Assembly: GCA_005765155.1 (NCBI GenBank)
Contig: VCCP01000001.1
Location: 2,480,001-2,544,000, forward strand
Origin: Zelopaecilomyces penicillatus
Taxonomy: Eukaryota > Ascomycota > Sordariomycetes > Hypocreales > Pseudodiploosporaceae
DNA length: 64,000 bases
Direction of reading: 5' to 3'
This document shows, one piece after another, positions 32,901 through 43,379 of this stretch. The translations under genes and the position numbers were made by a program. The stretch's first letter is position 1. Each line of letters starts with the position of its first letter. Under the pieces are notes generated by a model that was given only the letters and a program-made list of their open reading frames with translations, made no database searches and was not told where the DNA came from.

Positions 32901-33250
32901 TCGAGTTCTTATACCCTGGGCTGCTGTTTTAGTTGGTATTACTGCCTTGGTATTTTTTACCTCCATACCTCACTCCTTAGTGAACTACCTATCTTAGGTG
33001 CCTATTGCAGCAACTAATACAACTACAGGTACTACTAAGTGGGTAATAGTCTAATTACTAACCCCCCCCTCACTGCGACCTCCAACAAGCAACAGGCTGC
33101 TCCGTACCTACCTAGACGGATGGTAGCCGAGCAAGAAGCATGGAAGCAGCAGCCGCCCCCCTTTTGACTGTCCCTGTCCTGTCTTGTACCTGTACTACTG
33201 CCTGGTACTGCCAGTACATTAGCTAACCCAGTTAGCAGTTACCAGTACTC

Positions 33251-33271
33251 ACGACCCACGACCCACGACCC
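33251..33271 (+). repeat. 3 x 7-nt tandem repeat
   Basis: Three contiguous copies of ACGACCC lie upstream of the coiled-coil gene. Confidence 0.8.
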
Positions 33272-33613
33272 TCCTCCAAACCTCACCTTGCTCTCCTCAC
33301 CCCCCCTGGCCCCTACCTGGCTCATTCTCTCCTATTCCCCATACCTGGCTCCGCTTAATAAGGGAGCACGCTATTCGTCCAACAACTGTTCAAAGACATT
33401 ACACCGATTTCTGAATTGCAACATTTTCAATTCCTTCTTCTTCAAACATACATCTTCCAGCACACCTCCCAAGCAATCACCATCTGTCAGTACTACCATT
33501 GCTACCATTACCACCACCGATTGAGACGACGACACCGGAGCAAGTCAACAAGCCCGCCAGTCGACTCCTCGCCTAGCCATCTTTAAACATCTTTCACCAG
33601 CAACACCGCCAAC

Positions 33614-34309
33614 ATGAACATGACCGATGCCGAACTCGACCGTGACTGGCAGCCCAATGGCCGACGACCTCAGTCGTAAGTCTCGACTACCTTGATGCTT
33701 TAATTTTGGTTCAGGTCTCCGATTATACTTCGACAAAGATCGACCCACACAGTAGCTACGGCTCTAATTCAGAATTGGGCTAACCAGACAATTTTCAACC
33801 AGAACCATTGCCCGCTCGTTTTCGGCCGAATTGGCAGACATTTTCCGCCTTGAGAACTCCCTCACAGACCTCAATGCAAAGGTCGATCAAAGGTTCGTCT
33901 ACAGCCACTTGTCGTCCCTGCATAACTGGTCTAGCTTGGACCTGGATTTGTTTAGTCCTCTAGCTCAATTTGTATTAACTAACACTTGGTAACTTCCTAC
34001 AGAAAACAAACCGTTGACAAGAACACCGAGGAGCTTGCATCGCTCGAGGCCCGTATCCGGGAGATGGAAGAGCGGCTGACTGGCAAGGGCATGCATCTGC
34101 GTCCCGTTCTTCCCCAAACTCAACACGGCGGCGCCTCCAGCCTGGCAGCGCCATCACTATCCAAAGATAACAGCAACAAGTCACGGCCCGGAACCGCCCG
34201 TGCTAATCAACGAGCTCCCGGATCCGGCAACATGCCTCCAACCCCCGGAGCAAGTGAAGGTGAATATTATGTTGTCACCCGAGCTGATTTGGACGACGCC
34301 TCCCGCTGA
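33614..34309 (+). CDS. Small coiled-coil protein (152 aa), unrecognised
   Basis: Exons 33614-33675, 33803-33892 and 34003-34309 give 152 residues. It begins MNMTDAELDRDWQPNGRRPQ. A strongly heptad-like segment spans about residues 25-80: FSAELADIFRLENSLTDLNA, then TVDKNTEELASLEARIREME. The C-terminal half is Ser/Pro-rich and disordered, ending VVTRADLDDASR. There is no signal peptide or membrane span. Two in-frame acceptors exist for intron 1 (exon from 33788 or from 33803). The second is favoured because GCTAAC at 33779-33784 is too close to the first; the first would add five residues. The architecture fits a small adaptor or complex subunit, but I do not recognise the family. Confidence 0.7.
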
Positions 34310-35276
34310 CATGGTTTTCTACTTGAAGATGGCAATGGCGAGTAAATGTGTGCGTGCGTGGTTCCTGTTGCTGCATCACTAAAGCCTCAGGCTTGCTAGT
34401 GCAGTAGAAGACCACACTCTTAATCCACTCACAAACGACACACGATACAATACTCAGCAGACGGCTGATTGGGATATTTTCAACGGACAACTCGAACGGA
34501 CAACTCGAAGCGCGGCTCCAGGTGCTGCATCTTGGCGGCACTCCATAGTCGACATGGACTGGTTGCCAATTTTCTTTTTTTACAGAGCATTTTTGGAAAG
34601 GCTCAGGGGCAGTTCGCCATGGTCTGCCCCTGTTACACCATTTGCTACACAACGATCTCGGCGTTACAGGCATTACGATACTATTCCAACCGGTTTTTTT
34701 CCTCAAAGGACCAGCAAACTTTGTGTTTTTATTCCCAGGGATGTTCTCTGACGGCTTGGCCGCAGCCCGCCGCGCTTGCCACCCTGATATTTATACTCTT
34801 TTCTAATGCACACGAGCATGTTTGTTTCCTTTCAAGTCAGGGGTGATGGGGGGGCAATGGTGGTTTGGTTGGATGTTTGGGTTTGGCGAGGATGGACTTT
34901 CATTAGAGCTTGTTAAGGTGAGCCATCGATTATGTCCATTGTATAATATCACCTCAGGATGACGATGATGCATCAATGTGGTTTTCTCCAACATCGCAAG
35001 TGGTTTTATCTACCCCTTTCCTCTTCCAATCGCTTGGCGTGACTTGCTTTCAGATGGTTTCGTGCGCAAAAGAAAAAGAAAGAAGAAAAAGGAAAAAGAG
35101 AAACAAGGCAATTATTGGTGCCTCAATCCCAGCTATTGGAGCCAAAGTGGCTGTGGCTTTTCCCACCTCGGCGTATAAACTACCTACCTACGTACAGTAC
35201 GCATGCGACATGCTCGGAGTTATGCTCACCACCAGCTAAGCAAGTGACATCGGTGTTTCAGTATCACTCTCTTCAG
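34310..35276. other. Convergent intergenic region
   Basis: This 967 bp lies between the coiled-coil gene and the aspartic protease gene. It has an A/G-rich stretch at 35070-35105 and no supported gene. Confidence 0.5.
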
Positions 35277-36807
35277 TTAATGGCGCAAACGTTTGCTGGC
35301 AAATCCAATACTGGCCGCTTCCAAATCGAAGGCTACAAAGAATGCCTTGATCATAGTAGTGCCAAATATTGTCACATTAAGATCTTTCGCGCTCTGCATA
35401 GCTCCCCAGCAGTATGACGGGTCTTCGGTAGTGGGACCATAGTTCAGATACCGGCCAGGTATGGTAAGCGTATGCTCAGTGCCAGGCAGCTTAAACAACA
35501 AGTCGGGTAGGTCATCGCGCAGTTCACAGGGAAAGTTGTAGGTGCTGGCATATGTGCGGTTTTCTCGAATGCCAGGGATAGCAAACCAATACACGCTGGC
35601 GAGTTTGTCCGGGAGGAACATAAGCGTCGTACCGGTATCGATGGTGGCCATGAACTGTTGGTAGTACCAGGTGAGGTTTCCGCCATTCACCCATGCGGTA
35701 AGATCAAACTTCACATCCCAGTGCTGACTATTAGGATCACTTGCCATCCAAGCGAGCTGCTCTGTTGCTAGGCTTTTGTTGATATAGCCAAAGTCGAAGC
35801 GGCCTGGAGCGTCTGTGTGCAAGTCAACAGTGAAGACTGGGCGCTTTAGTTGCGGCGTGAGCAAGCTCAAGAAGGACGGGGTAGGGGGAAGAACGTTGTT
35901 TGGTAGCGATTTGGCAATTCCCAAGATTCCGCTGATCTCTGTGGAGAGCTCAAAGGGCGCGGAAACACTTTCTGCGGATTGGATAGTGACATTTTCTATT
36001 TCGAAGCCAGCCATCCGGACCGTGTCACGATAGACGATGCCGTTGGCGGCAGTGCCATCCACTGAAAGAAAGAAGAGAAAAAGAATGTTAGAAAAAATGG
36101 ATGAGCAACAGGATCCTGCAATGGTATCCCATTATCTGCCCCAAGGGAGATGCTGCTGCTTGGGTTCACGCACTATATTCGACACTCCACTTGGCATCTT
36201 TGACCAGGTAGGCTGTCTCTGAGGCATTGGGGGCATATCGTGGTGCCCAGGGACCTTCTAGGTTGAGTTTGTACATGGTATCCATGGATTGAATCCACCT
36301 GAAAAGAAGGAAAGAGTCTTGACATTAGCAGCGGTTCTGCCAATATCTGAGGAGAGTGCAGTTTCTGTGTGTATATGCCAAACTCACAGATCCGAGGAAC
36401 CTGTATCCAAGGCTACCTTTAACACTTGCGGAGGGTTTCCGATCTCAATATCGGCGATAAAGATGTCGTCTCTGCCAATAGGTTCTACATTAATCCGGCC
36501 GGCTATTACAGCTCCCATTGTTTAGATTTCTCCCATCGTCACAACTTAGGGGGTAATGCGAAAAAAAAAACCAAAAAAAAAACCAACCGTCTTTATCTAG
36601 CGAAAGCATTGGAGAAATACTCTCAGGGACACCCTGTCCCCATTTGCGATGAACAGCTGCCCAATCACGCATAAAGTCCCGCCGCAGTTCAGTTGGCCTC
36701 GTCTTGTCCATAACAAGCGAGAATGCTTTGTCACTGCTACCTGTGTGAGATGTCGCTACAGCCAAGCTCCAGAGATGCACAAGCAAGAACACCAAAGAGT
36801 ACCACAT
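35277..36807 (-). CDS. Secreted pepsin-like aspartic protease (family A1)
   Basis: Four exons: 36807-36588, 36502-36388, 36298-36174 and 36061-35277, giving about 414 residues. The signal peptide is MWYSLVFLLVHLWSLAVATS. Both catalytic motifs are present: VALDTGSSDLW near residue 105 and MATIDTGTTLMFLP near 292. The flap region is rebuilt across intron 3 as WSVEYMDGTAANGIVYRDTV. SGILGIAKSLPNNVLPPTPS matches the family's ..GILGLG.. segment. The protein ends AASIGFASKRLRH, with no obvious GPI signal. The acceptor of intron 1 is uncertain: TAATAG (used here) or an in-frame GGGAG nine nt upstream. Intron 1 has two long T-runs on the coding strand. It probably digests extracellular or vacuolar protein. 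Confidence 0.87.
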
Positions 36808-37893
36808 GGCTGGCTGCCGCCGAGAGGGCGAGATTATCTCGTGTGTGATTTAGTAGGATGGGATGGGAAAGGGTTTGAGCGATGATCTTTGAGTGGGGAT
36901 TCGTGTGTGTTTGATCGATTTTCGTTGTCTGTCGAGCGAGATTGAGATGTTGCTGGCGTTGAGGTAATGTGAGAAAAGCGCCAACAACCCCAAGGAGTCA
37001 ATCATCAGATAATAGGTTGGAAGCAGCTAGTTTCGAACGAAAGAGGTATTAAAAGAAGCAATACCAAAGGGATGGAACCGTAAGGTCAAGACAAATCCTC
37101 GGCGCCCCTTAATAAAGCATCGCTCTAGAACTTTGTTCATGGTTCACTGTACAACCATCTCGAGTAGGACAGCAAACAATACTTGTCAGCCGTTGCAAGC
37201 AAATACCAAACGGCCATGGACATTCAATCTCTCCAATGGAGTGAGTCCCTCATTCACAGCCAACCCCCTTTTTGTTTCCGCTTCCTCAAGTCGAGTCCAC
37301 CCACCCCCCCTGATTTACTCAAACCCACCACACACAAGATCCTGTTTATCGAAACACAAGCACACAAACATGCTGCAAGCTCACGGCCAGCAACATGAAC
37401 TGAACCCCTTTTTCTTCTTCACTCACTATTATCTTCCTTGCTCAAACTGCAACCTTGACGTTCCAGAAACCTCCTCCTTGGCAGCACATACCCGTGTTGC
37501 TTCTTCCATTTTACAATACACCAACTCCGTGTTGCCTCGCGAACCGGGAAGGCCAGTGTGACTGTCGAAGTAGTAGAGTATTAGACAAGGGAGACCATCC
37601 AAGTCGGTTCTGGGAAATTGAGAGACAAATATATGTGTCGATCACGTCACATGGTCTGCAGAAAGGGTGGTATGTGGAAATCTGATGCTCAGCGAAAAGA
37701 AAGAGAGTGACTGACTGGGAGAAGACATTGCAGGAGAGCTCCACGTCTGTGTGCCGCAGGGTGAAACAAAACGTGAAAAAGAAAAAATAACTCGTTTTCT
37801 ACGTATTCTAATCTATGCTAGTTCATGTGCCGCGCGCCGATATGTACGCAAACAGTCCTATATCAAAATGGCGGCTCGCACAACGCTCCGCAG
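36808..37893. other. Intergenic: promoter of the aspartic protease and 3' region of LHS1
   Basis: No gene is supported in this 1.1 kb. Short plus-strand frames near 37133-37561 are low in quality and C-rich. Confidence 0.5.
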
Positions 37894-40800
37894 TTATAGC
37901 TCATCATGCTTTGACTCTCCACTCTCCTGTTCTTTTTGTTTCTGTCCCTCCTTCTCCTTCTCCTCCTTGATAAGTTTCTCAATGGCTTCTTTCAGATCTT
38001 CCTCCGAAAACGGGTTGTCTCCATCGCCAAACTTAATCGTCTGGTTTGGTTCCGCTGCACTCTTCGTCTTTGACTTTCCTTGCTTCTTCTTCTTATCTGA
38101 TGACTTGCCGGCCTTCTTAGTGTTCTTTCCAAAGTTGACTCCCTTCAAAGCTAGATCCAAGCCTGCCTTATCAAGCTTTTGCTGCCTAGCCAAGATGTCG
38201 CTGGACAGAAGAACAGGATCAGCAGTTGCTGACAGGGTATCCTGACGGCCCACTATCTCATTGAGCCAATCATATGTGGATTTCCGCAGAGCATCAACTT
38301 CATCAAGATCTTCCCGTTTGTACATGGGGGGCAGAGGATCGCTATCCTTGGCAGTGTCCTCGGCTGCCTTTTCAGCAGGGGGGGCGCTTGTCTCGTCTTC
38401 TAATCCATCAAAATCGCCTTTGGGGGTCTCTGAAGGGTCACTAGAAGCGATGGTCTCCGATGCGGCCAAACTAGATGCAGATGATGAGGCTTTCCATTGT
38501 TCATATTCCTCAATCTTTTTGCGCATATTCTCGACAAAGCTTGAAGTCTGATCCAGAGCTCCCTTCAATGCAGCCACCAATTCAGGTCGCTTGGCAGCCT
38601 CATCAATACGCCTTTGAATAGGAGCAACAAGATCCTGAAGGGCCTTCAACTTGATTCTGAATTCGTTGGTGGTTGCTATTTCTCCATCCTCGTCTAGCCA
38701 CTCGCTAGACTGGCGAGACTTTTCCAACAAAGCATCCCGTTCCGCCTCAGTGGACCTTGAGATGAACTCTTCACCTTCAACAAGATCCCGGACTTTGTAT
38801 GTGTATGCCTCCAACATGTTGAGAGCCTCTTCACGTTGGAATCTCGCTTTGTCGGAAGCTGCAAATGATTTCAATCGGTCCTTGGCTTTGTTCCATTCAT
38901 CCTTGGAAAGTGCTGGAACTCCAGCCTTGGCCAATGTAATCTCAACAGGAATCGATACAATCTCTTTCTTCACTTCAGGCTTGGCGTCTTCGCTCGGCTG
39001 AGCTGCATCCTCTGACTTGGTACCAGATGCAGTGGAAGACTTGCCAGACTTGCTAGACTTGGCAGATTTTGCTGATTTCGTGGAAGATTTCGTGGAGGAA
39101 GACTTGGTGTCCTTCTTGGGCTTTTTGGTGCCGTCAGACTTCTTGGTATCAGCTGAATCGGTCTCTTCGTTAAGGGGCTGCTGGTCTTTCTTTCCGAAAC
39201 CAAAAAGATTCTTCACTCCGTCAACGAAACCTTCCTTCTCGGACACATCGGCTTCGCATTCAACAACCGCTCTTGTAATTGTCACCTCTCCATTCTCAGC
39301 TCGCAATTTGATACCCATCTTGAATTGAATATCAGCTTCGGCACATGATGGATACTTTTCTTTCATTGCCGCAAATGTGGCTGTTAGGTTATTGGTCACA
39401 AATGACTTGACGAGTTTGTCCTCGGAACCAATCTGCTGGTAAAAAGATCCAGTGAAATCATTCTTCTCCGTGAATGTCATCTCCTTTGCAGCTGCTCCTA
39501 GGGGAGAGGTTGCCGTCCAAAGGCGCTGGCGTTGAACCTTCTTATTGTTACCGGTCCATGTGACCCCGGCCTGATACATCGCACCCTCTGAGATACGGAT
39601 CTCCTTGACACGGAAACTTGGGCTGAGCTCAGCCGCTCTAAAGCCAGCTCCAAATACGGCTGCTTCGTCGGCGTTGACATTGGATCGGATCTTGTCCGCT
39701 GACTTGATGACACGCTCCAGGGCCTCGCGTACAAGTGGCGTGCGAGTCGCACCACCGTGGATGATGACGGACGTAATATCTTCTTTGTCGAGACCTGACA
39801 TCTTCACGGCATTGTTGATGACTGCCCCAATTCGCTCAGGATATGCTTCCGCCATAGCCTCAAACTCTGCCCGAGTAATCTTGTATTTGAAATCAACATC
39901 TTCGTAGAGGCCCTCGAAGCTAGCTTGTGTGTTCTGGTTGGCGCTCAAAACATGGCGAAGGCGTTCGGCTTCCTTGCCAAGTTTGGCGATTGCTCGTCCG
40001 TGTGACTTGAGGCCTTCAGAAGTGGCTGAAATCTTTTGCGCTCCTTTGGAATTCACAAATTGCTTGACCATATCGTCCATGATGAGATAGTTGAGAGAAT
40101 CACCACCAAGAGTCCTGTCCCAACCACTACCAAGGACATGGATCTCCTGAACAGTCTTGTTGAATTTGCCAATATCCTTGACGGAGCGGCTTTGGAACCT
40201 CATGATAGTTGCGCTGGTCGAACCAGCACCCATGTCAAAGACAACGTGATATTCTGGCTTGGCGCCCTCATTAATGTTGGGGAACTGGCGGCTCGTTGCG
40301 TAGTTCAACCCAACAGCTAGTCCATCACTAACCAAGCTGAGAACCTTGAGTCCAGCCAAATCTGCCGCCATTTGAACCGCACGTCTCTCTTCAGTCGTGT
40401 AGAAGGGAGGTACCGTCAGCACAATCGAGCGAACTGAGGTATCTGCGCCTGCTGTTGCCTCTGCATTCTTCTGGACGCTTTGTATTTCCATGGCCAAAAG
40501 TTCCTCAACCATCCATGCTTCCTCCTCGGCCGTCAAAGTCTTGCTCTTGAAAGCGGCTGTTCCTCGACTAGGGTGGGTCAGGAGCTGCAGGGCGGGGTGT
40601 CGAGCTGCGTATTCTTGGACAATGGCATTTGTGGTGGGGAGACCAAGAAGAGTCTTTAAGTTCGGATAGACCTCGCCAGGAAATCTAGCTGAAAGAGCCA
40701 TGGCATCTGCACCATAGGCTCTCTCCGGGAATTGGCCATTCTGTGGTTGGCCGCCCACGGGCTTAAAGGCAACGGCGGACGTCTCTTTGCGTCGTGAGTC

Positions 40801-40968
40801 CTTGGTAAGGACGATCTCCAAAGGAATGCCAGGTTTGACAAGGGCTGCCTTGATGTATTCAGTTCCCAGGTCAATACCCAATACTGCACTAACAGCAAGC
40901 ACGTTTGCTGATAAAAAGAAAATGGCTCCGAGGAGCAGCGCCAGCGGGGAGGATCGTGAGACCACCAT
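37894..40968 (-). CDS. LHS1: ER-luminal Hsp70-like chaperone LHS1 (GRP170/HYOU1 family)
   Basis: LHS1 is the ER nucleotide-exchange factor for Kar2/BiP and helps import and fold secretory proteins. The gene is intronless, 1024 residues from MVVSRSSPLALLLGAIFFLS, whose first 28 or so residues form a signal peptide. The Hsp70 nucleotide-binding motifs are present: VLGIDLGTEYIKAALVKPG (phosphate 1), HVVFDMGAGSTSATIM (phosphate 2) and SVIIHGGATRTPLVREALE. The substrate-binding part has the long insertion typical of the Hsp110/GRP170 branch. It includes a Lys/Ser-rich tract at about residues 600-665. The C-terminus SKHDEL is the ER retrieval signal. The Met at 40968 was chosen over in-frame upstream codons because it gives a proper signal peptide at once. 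Stress control (UPR) is expected from the family. Confidence 0.96.
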   Translation of the reverse strand: MVVSRSSPLALLLGAIFFLSANVLAVSAVLGIDLGTEYIKAALVKPGIPLEIVLTKDSRRKETSAVAFKPVGGQPQNGQFPERAYGADAMALSARFPGEVYPNLKTLLGLPTTNAIVQEYAARHPALQLLTHPSRGTAAFKSKTLTAEEEAWMVEELLAMEIQSVQKNAEATAGADTSVRSIVLTVPPFYTTEERRAVQMAADLAGLKVLSLVSDGLAVGLNYATSRQFPNINEGAKPEYHVVFDMGAGSTSATIMRFQSRSVKDIGKFNKTVQEIHVLGSGWDRTLGGDSLNYLIMDDMVKQFVNSKGAQKISATSEGLKSHGRAIAKLGKEAERLRHVLSANQNTQASFEGLYEDVDFKYKITRAEFEAMAEAYPERIGAVINNAVKMSGLDKEDITSVIIHGGATRTPLVREALERVIKSADKIRSNVNADEAAVFGAGFRAAELSPSFRVKEIRISEGAMYQAGVTWTGNNKKVQRQRLWTATSPLGAAAKEMTFTEKNDFTGSFYQQIGSEDKLVKSFVTNNLTATFAAMKEKYPSCAEADIQFKMGIKLRAENGEVTITRAVVECEADVSEKEGFVDGVKNLFGFGKKDQQPLNEETDSADTKKSDGTKKPKKDTKSSSTKSSTKSAKSAKSSKSGKSSTASGTKSEDAAQPSEDAKPEVKKEIVSIPVEITLAKAGVPALSKDEWNKAKDRLKSFAASDKARFQREEALNMLEAYTYKVRDLVEGEEFISRSTEAERDALLEKSRQSSEWLDEDGEIATTNEFRIKLKALQDLVAPIQRRIDEAAKRPELVAALKGALDQTSSFVENMRKKIEEYEQWKASSSASSLAASETIASSDPSETPKGDFDGLEDETSAPPAEKAAEDTAKDSDPLPPMYKREDLDEVDALRKSTYDWLNEIVGRQDTLSATADPVLLSSDILARQQKLDKAGLDLALKGVNFGKNTKKAGKSSDKKKKQGKSKTKSAAEPNQTIKFGDGDNPFSEEDLKEAIEKLIKEEKEKEGQKQKEQESGESKHDEL

Positions 40969-41806
40969 GGTGAGGGCGGGCAGGCAAAACGACGGCGCTT
41001 CTCGGCTAGGCGCACGCCAAGTATAATAGAGCCCAGATAAAAGGAAAGATTTCTGGGACGGCGCGCAGAGTAAAAGGACGAAATTTATGTAACAGCAAGA
41101 CTCAACAAAAAATGAAAGAAACAGAGAGGCCACAGGTGTGCACGTTGAGCCAAGAGGGCGGTCGGACGGTTGATGTGGCCTTATGGCACCCTAGTGGATG
41201 TCTTTTAGAGTGACTGGCCAAAAAAAAGGACAAGTTGCACTGTAACCAACCCTGTGACGTTTTTGCGGCGCTGACAGTCAGTACAAGAGTCGATCTGGCC
41301 CCACGATAACGCCAGGTTGCACCCCGCAGAGTTCGATAAGGGTAAGGGTTGCAATGCCACCAAGGAGAGACATCGCAGGGGCCATGTATCATTTAACCCA
41401 AGTGCATATACATATGCCAGCCATGCCGTGAAAAGTCTAAGCTTTAAATGGGATAGCCTTACGATATTTACATGGGCACCTTCAGAGACTGCGCGTTAGA
41501 ATGTTGTTTTCGTGGGGACTGTTGTACATTTCATTCCTATGTAAACTGATCGCCTGCCTCGTGAAACCGCACTCTCCGAGTGATCAAGGCGTTAAGGGTC
41601 ATATGAAAACCCCACTCAGACCTTTCAGATCATTCTCTTGAGAGTAACCAGTCCAATGCCAATGCAATGACCAAAGACGCCTCAACTCAGTTCTGCTTAC
41701 TCGGCCGAAAACCTGATAAACGCCGCAAAGATACGGTGTACAGTCGCTTCTGAGTGATGCAGAGAGAAGCTTGCAAATTGAATCCACCCACGTTTCACCG
41801 ACGCTT
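40969..41806. promoter_or_regulatory. Upstream region of LHS1
   Basis: This 838 bp runs from the LHS1 start to the 3' end of the YAG7-like gene. The proximal part is pyrimidine-rich on the LHS1 strand. I did not identify a convincing UPR element by eye. No gene is supported. Confidence 0.45.
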
Positions 41807-43379
41807 CTATGACTCCTCAGTTCGACGGGGTCCTCGAGAAGGGGCTCCCGAGCCACGGCCGCCACGGCCACGTCCACGACCGTCTCCCCGGTGACCTCCG
41901 CGGCCTCGCCATTCTCCTCGACCACGTCCACGGCCGTCCCCTCGATGGCCACCGCCGCCCTCACGATCCTGTCGACCACGGTTGCGTTGTACTTGGTGGA
42001 AGCCATCGTTGGCTTCATTAGCAGCGGGTGCAGCCTACACAACAAGGGTTAATACATGGGGCAACACCAAATCAACCTGTATTAACAATGCAACGATGGG
42101 TGCTTACATCAGCAACCAACTCAGGTTGATCGTCAGCCCATGATTGCTTGTTAGAAGCAGCGGCAGGTGTGGCTTCCAAACCCGTCTCGGTCTCGGCTGG
42201 GTCTCTGGGCACAGCAACGTCAACCCATTCCTGAGAAGTGGACAGATCGTTATTGGCGGCATCCCACTGGCCCTCGGCGGAGGCATTCGCGGCATCATCA
42301 GCAACACTAGCATTGGCGGGCGCGTTCGAAGTAATGGATACGGAGTTGGGCTCTGCTTCAGCCTTCACAACAGTGATGGTGTCAGCTTCATTTGTTGTCT
42401 CGGCCTCAGTAACAGGGGCTCCTTCAACATAGGCTGGAGCTTGATATCCCTGTGCCAGTGTTTTAACGGTCGAGTCTATATCAATTTTTTGTTAGCAATG
42501 CCATAAAGACGTATCAATGCAAATCTTACAAGCAGTTTGCAATTGCTCTCCTGGAACGCTGAGAACTTGGTCATCTGTTCCGTTGACCAACTTCAGCATG
42601 GATGACACTGCGCTTTCATCTCCTGAGTAGATGGCCAACAAAACTCCTTCAATGGCCTGGCTCTCATCTGATTCAGGATCTTTGGCTTCTTCGCGGCGGT
42701 ATGCAGCAAGGCGCAAAAACTGCGAGAGAACCAGAAGGTTGTCATGAAGAGTATTCTTGAAGCCAGCCTCTGCCTCTTCAACTGCATCTGCCTTAGCCTT
42801 CTCCAGCGACTTGGCAAGTTCCAACTTGTCAGCCGCGGCCTGTGACAGGTACTGCTCGTGCACTTTTTGATATTGAACGAGTTGTTCTTCGAATTGGGCC
42901 AACTGAGCCTGAAGCGCGGGCTTTTTAAGAATCTGTGTCTTTTGATCGGTGTTGATAATTTTGGTGTCTACCAACTCCTCGAGAGACTTTCCAGCATGTT
43001 CCTTTAGAAGAGTGTCGGTCTTGGAAGCGTTTACCTACGAGAAAGATCAAGTCAGTCTCACAGTGCTGAGGATCAGAAAGAGGAGAGAGGGGAGGTGGGG
43101 CTTACAAGCTTCTTGTTGGTGTTTCTGATGTTCCTGTTTAGACAACAAAATTTAGCATTTGCGCAATCTACAGCGTTGCCGCAAGAATGCAGCTGCTTCG
43201 TAGCCTTACTTTTGAAGCTCTTTGATGTAGGCACTCTCAAAGCCATCGTCTTGGGCATCACCAGACTTGTCGGCGTGACCAGAAGCAATGCTGGGAGCGG
43301 GGGACTCAGTCCTCTCGATAGCCCTGGCGGCTTTCTTTTTAGAGGACTTCGAGTTCGATTGAGTAGCCGGCGCAGCCAT
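41807..43379 (-). CDS. YAG7-like protein with coiled coil and C-terminal RGG box
   Basis: Five exons: 43379-43210, 43133-43106 (28 nt), 43034-42530, 42475-42108 and 42034-41807, giving 432 residues. The N-terminus is a Ser/Lys-rich stretch (SNSKSSKKKAARAIERTESP), then SAYIKELQKNIRNTNKKLVN across two introns, the pattern of yeast Yag7-type proteins. A long helical and coiled-coil region follows (LAQFEEQLVQYQKVHEQYLS). After an acidic, Ala-rich disordered part, the last 60 residues form an RGG box (repeats of RGRG, GRGGHRGDGRGRG). RGG boxes bind RNA and are arginine-methylated, so a ribosome- or mRNA-associated role is likely but inferred. Exon joins are all in phase. Confidence 0.8.

Larger units (their letters stand above)
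29801..33613. other. 3.8-kb gene-poor region
   Basis: I found no supportable gene on either strand. It holds a 25-nt stem-loop at 29919-29943 after the GT31 gene, a short TAGG repeat near 31141-31153, many TACCTA-type steps, and a 3 x 7-nt tandem ACGACCC at 33251-33271. The right end should contain the promoter and leader of the coiled-coil gene. An unannotated non-coding transcript is possible but not shown. Confidence 0.5.
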
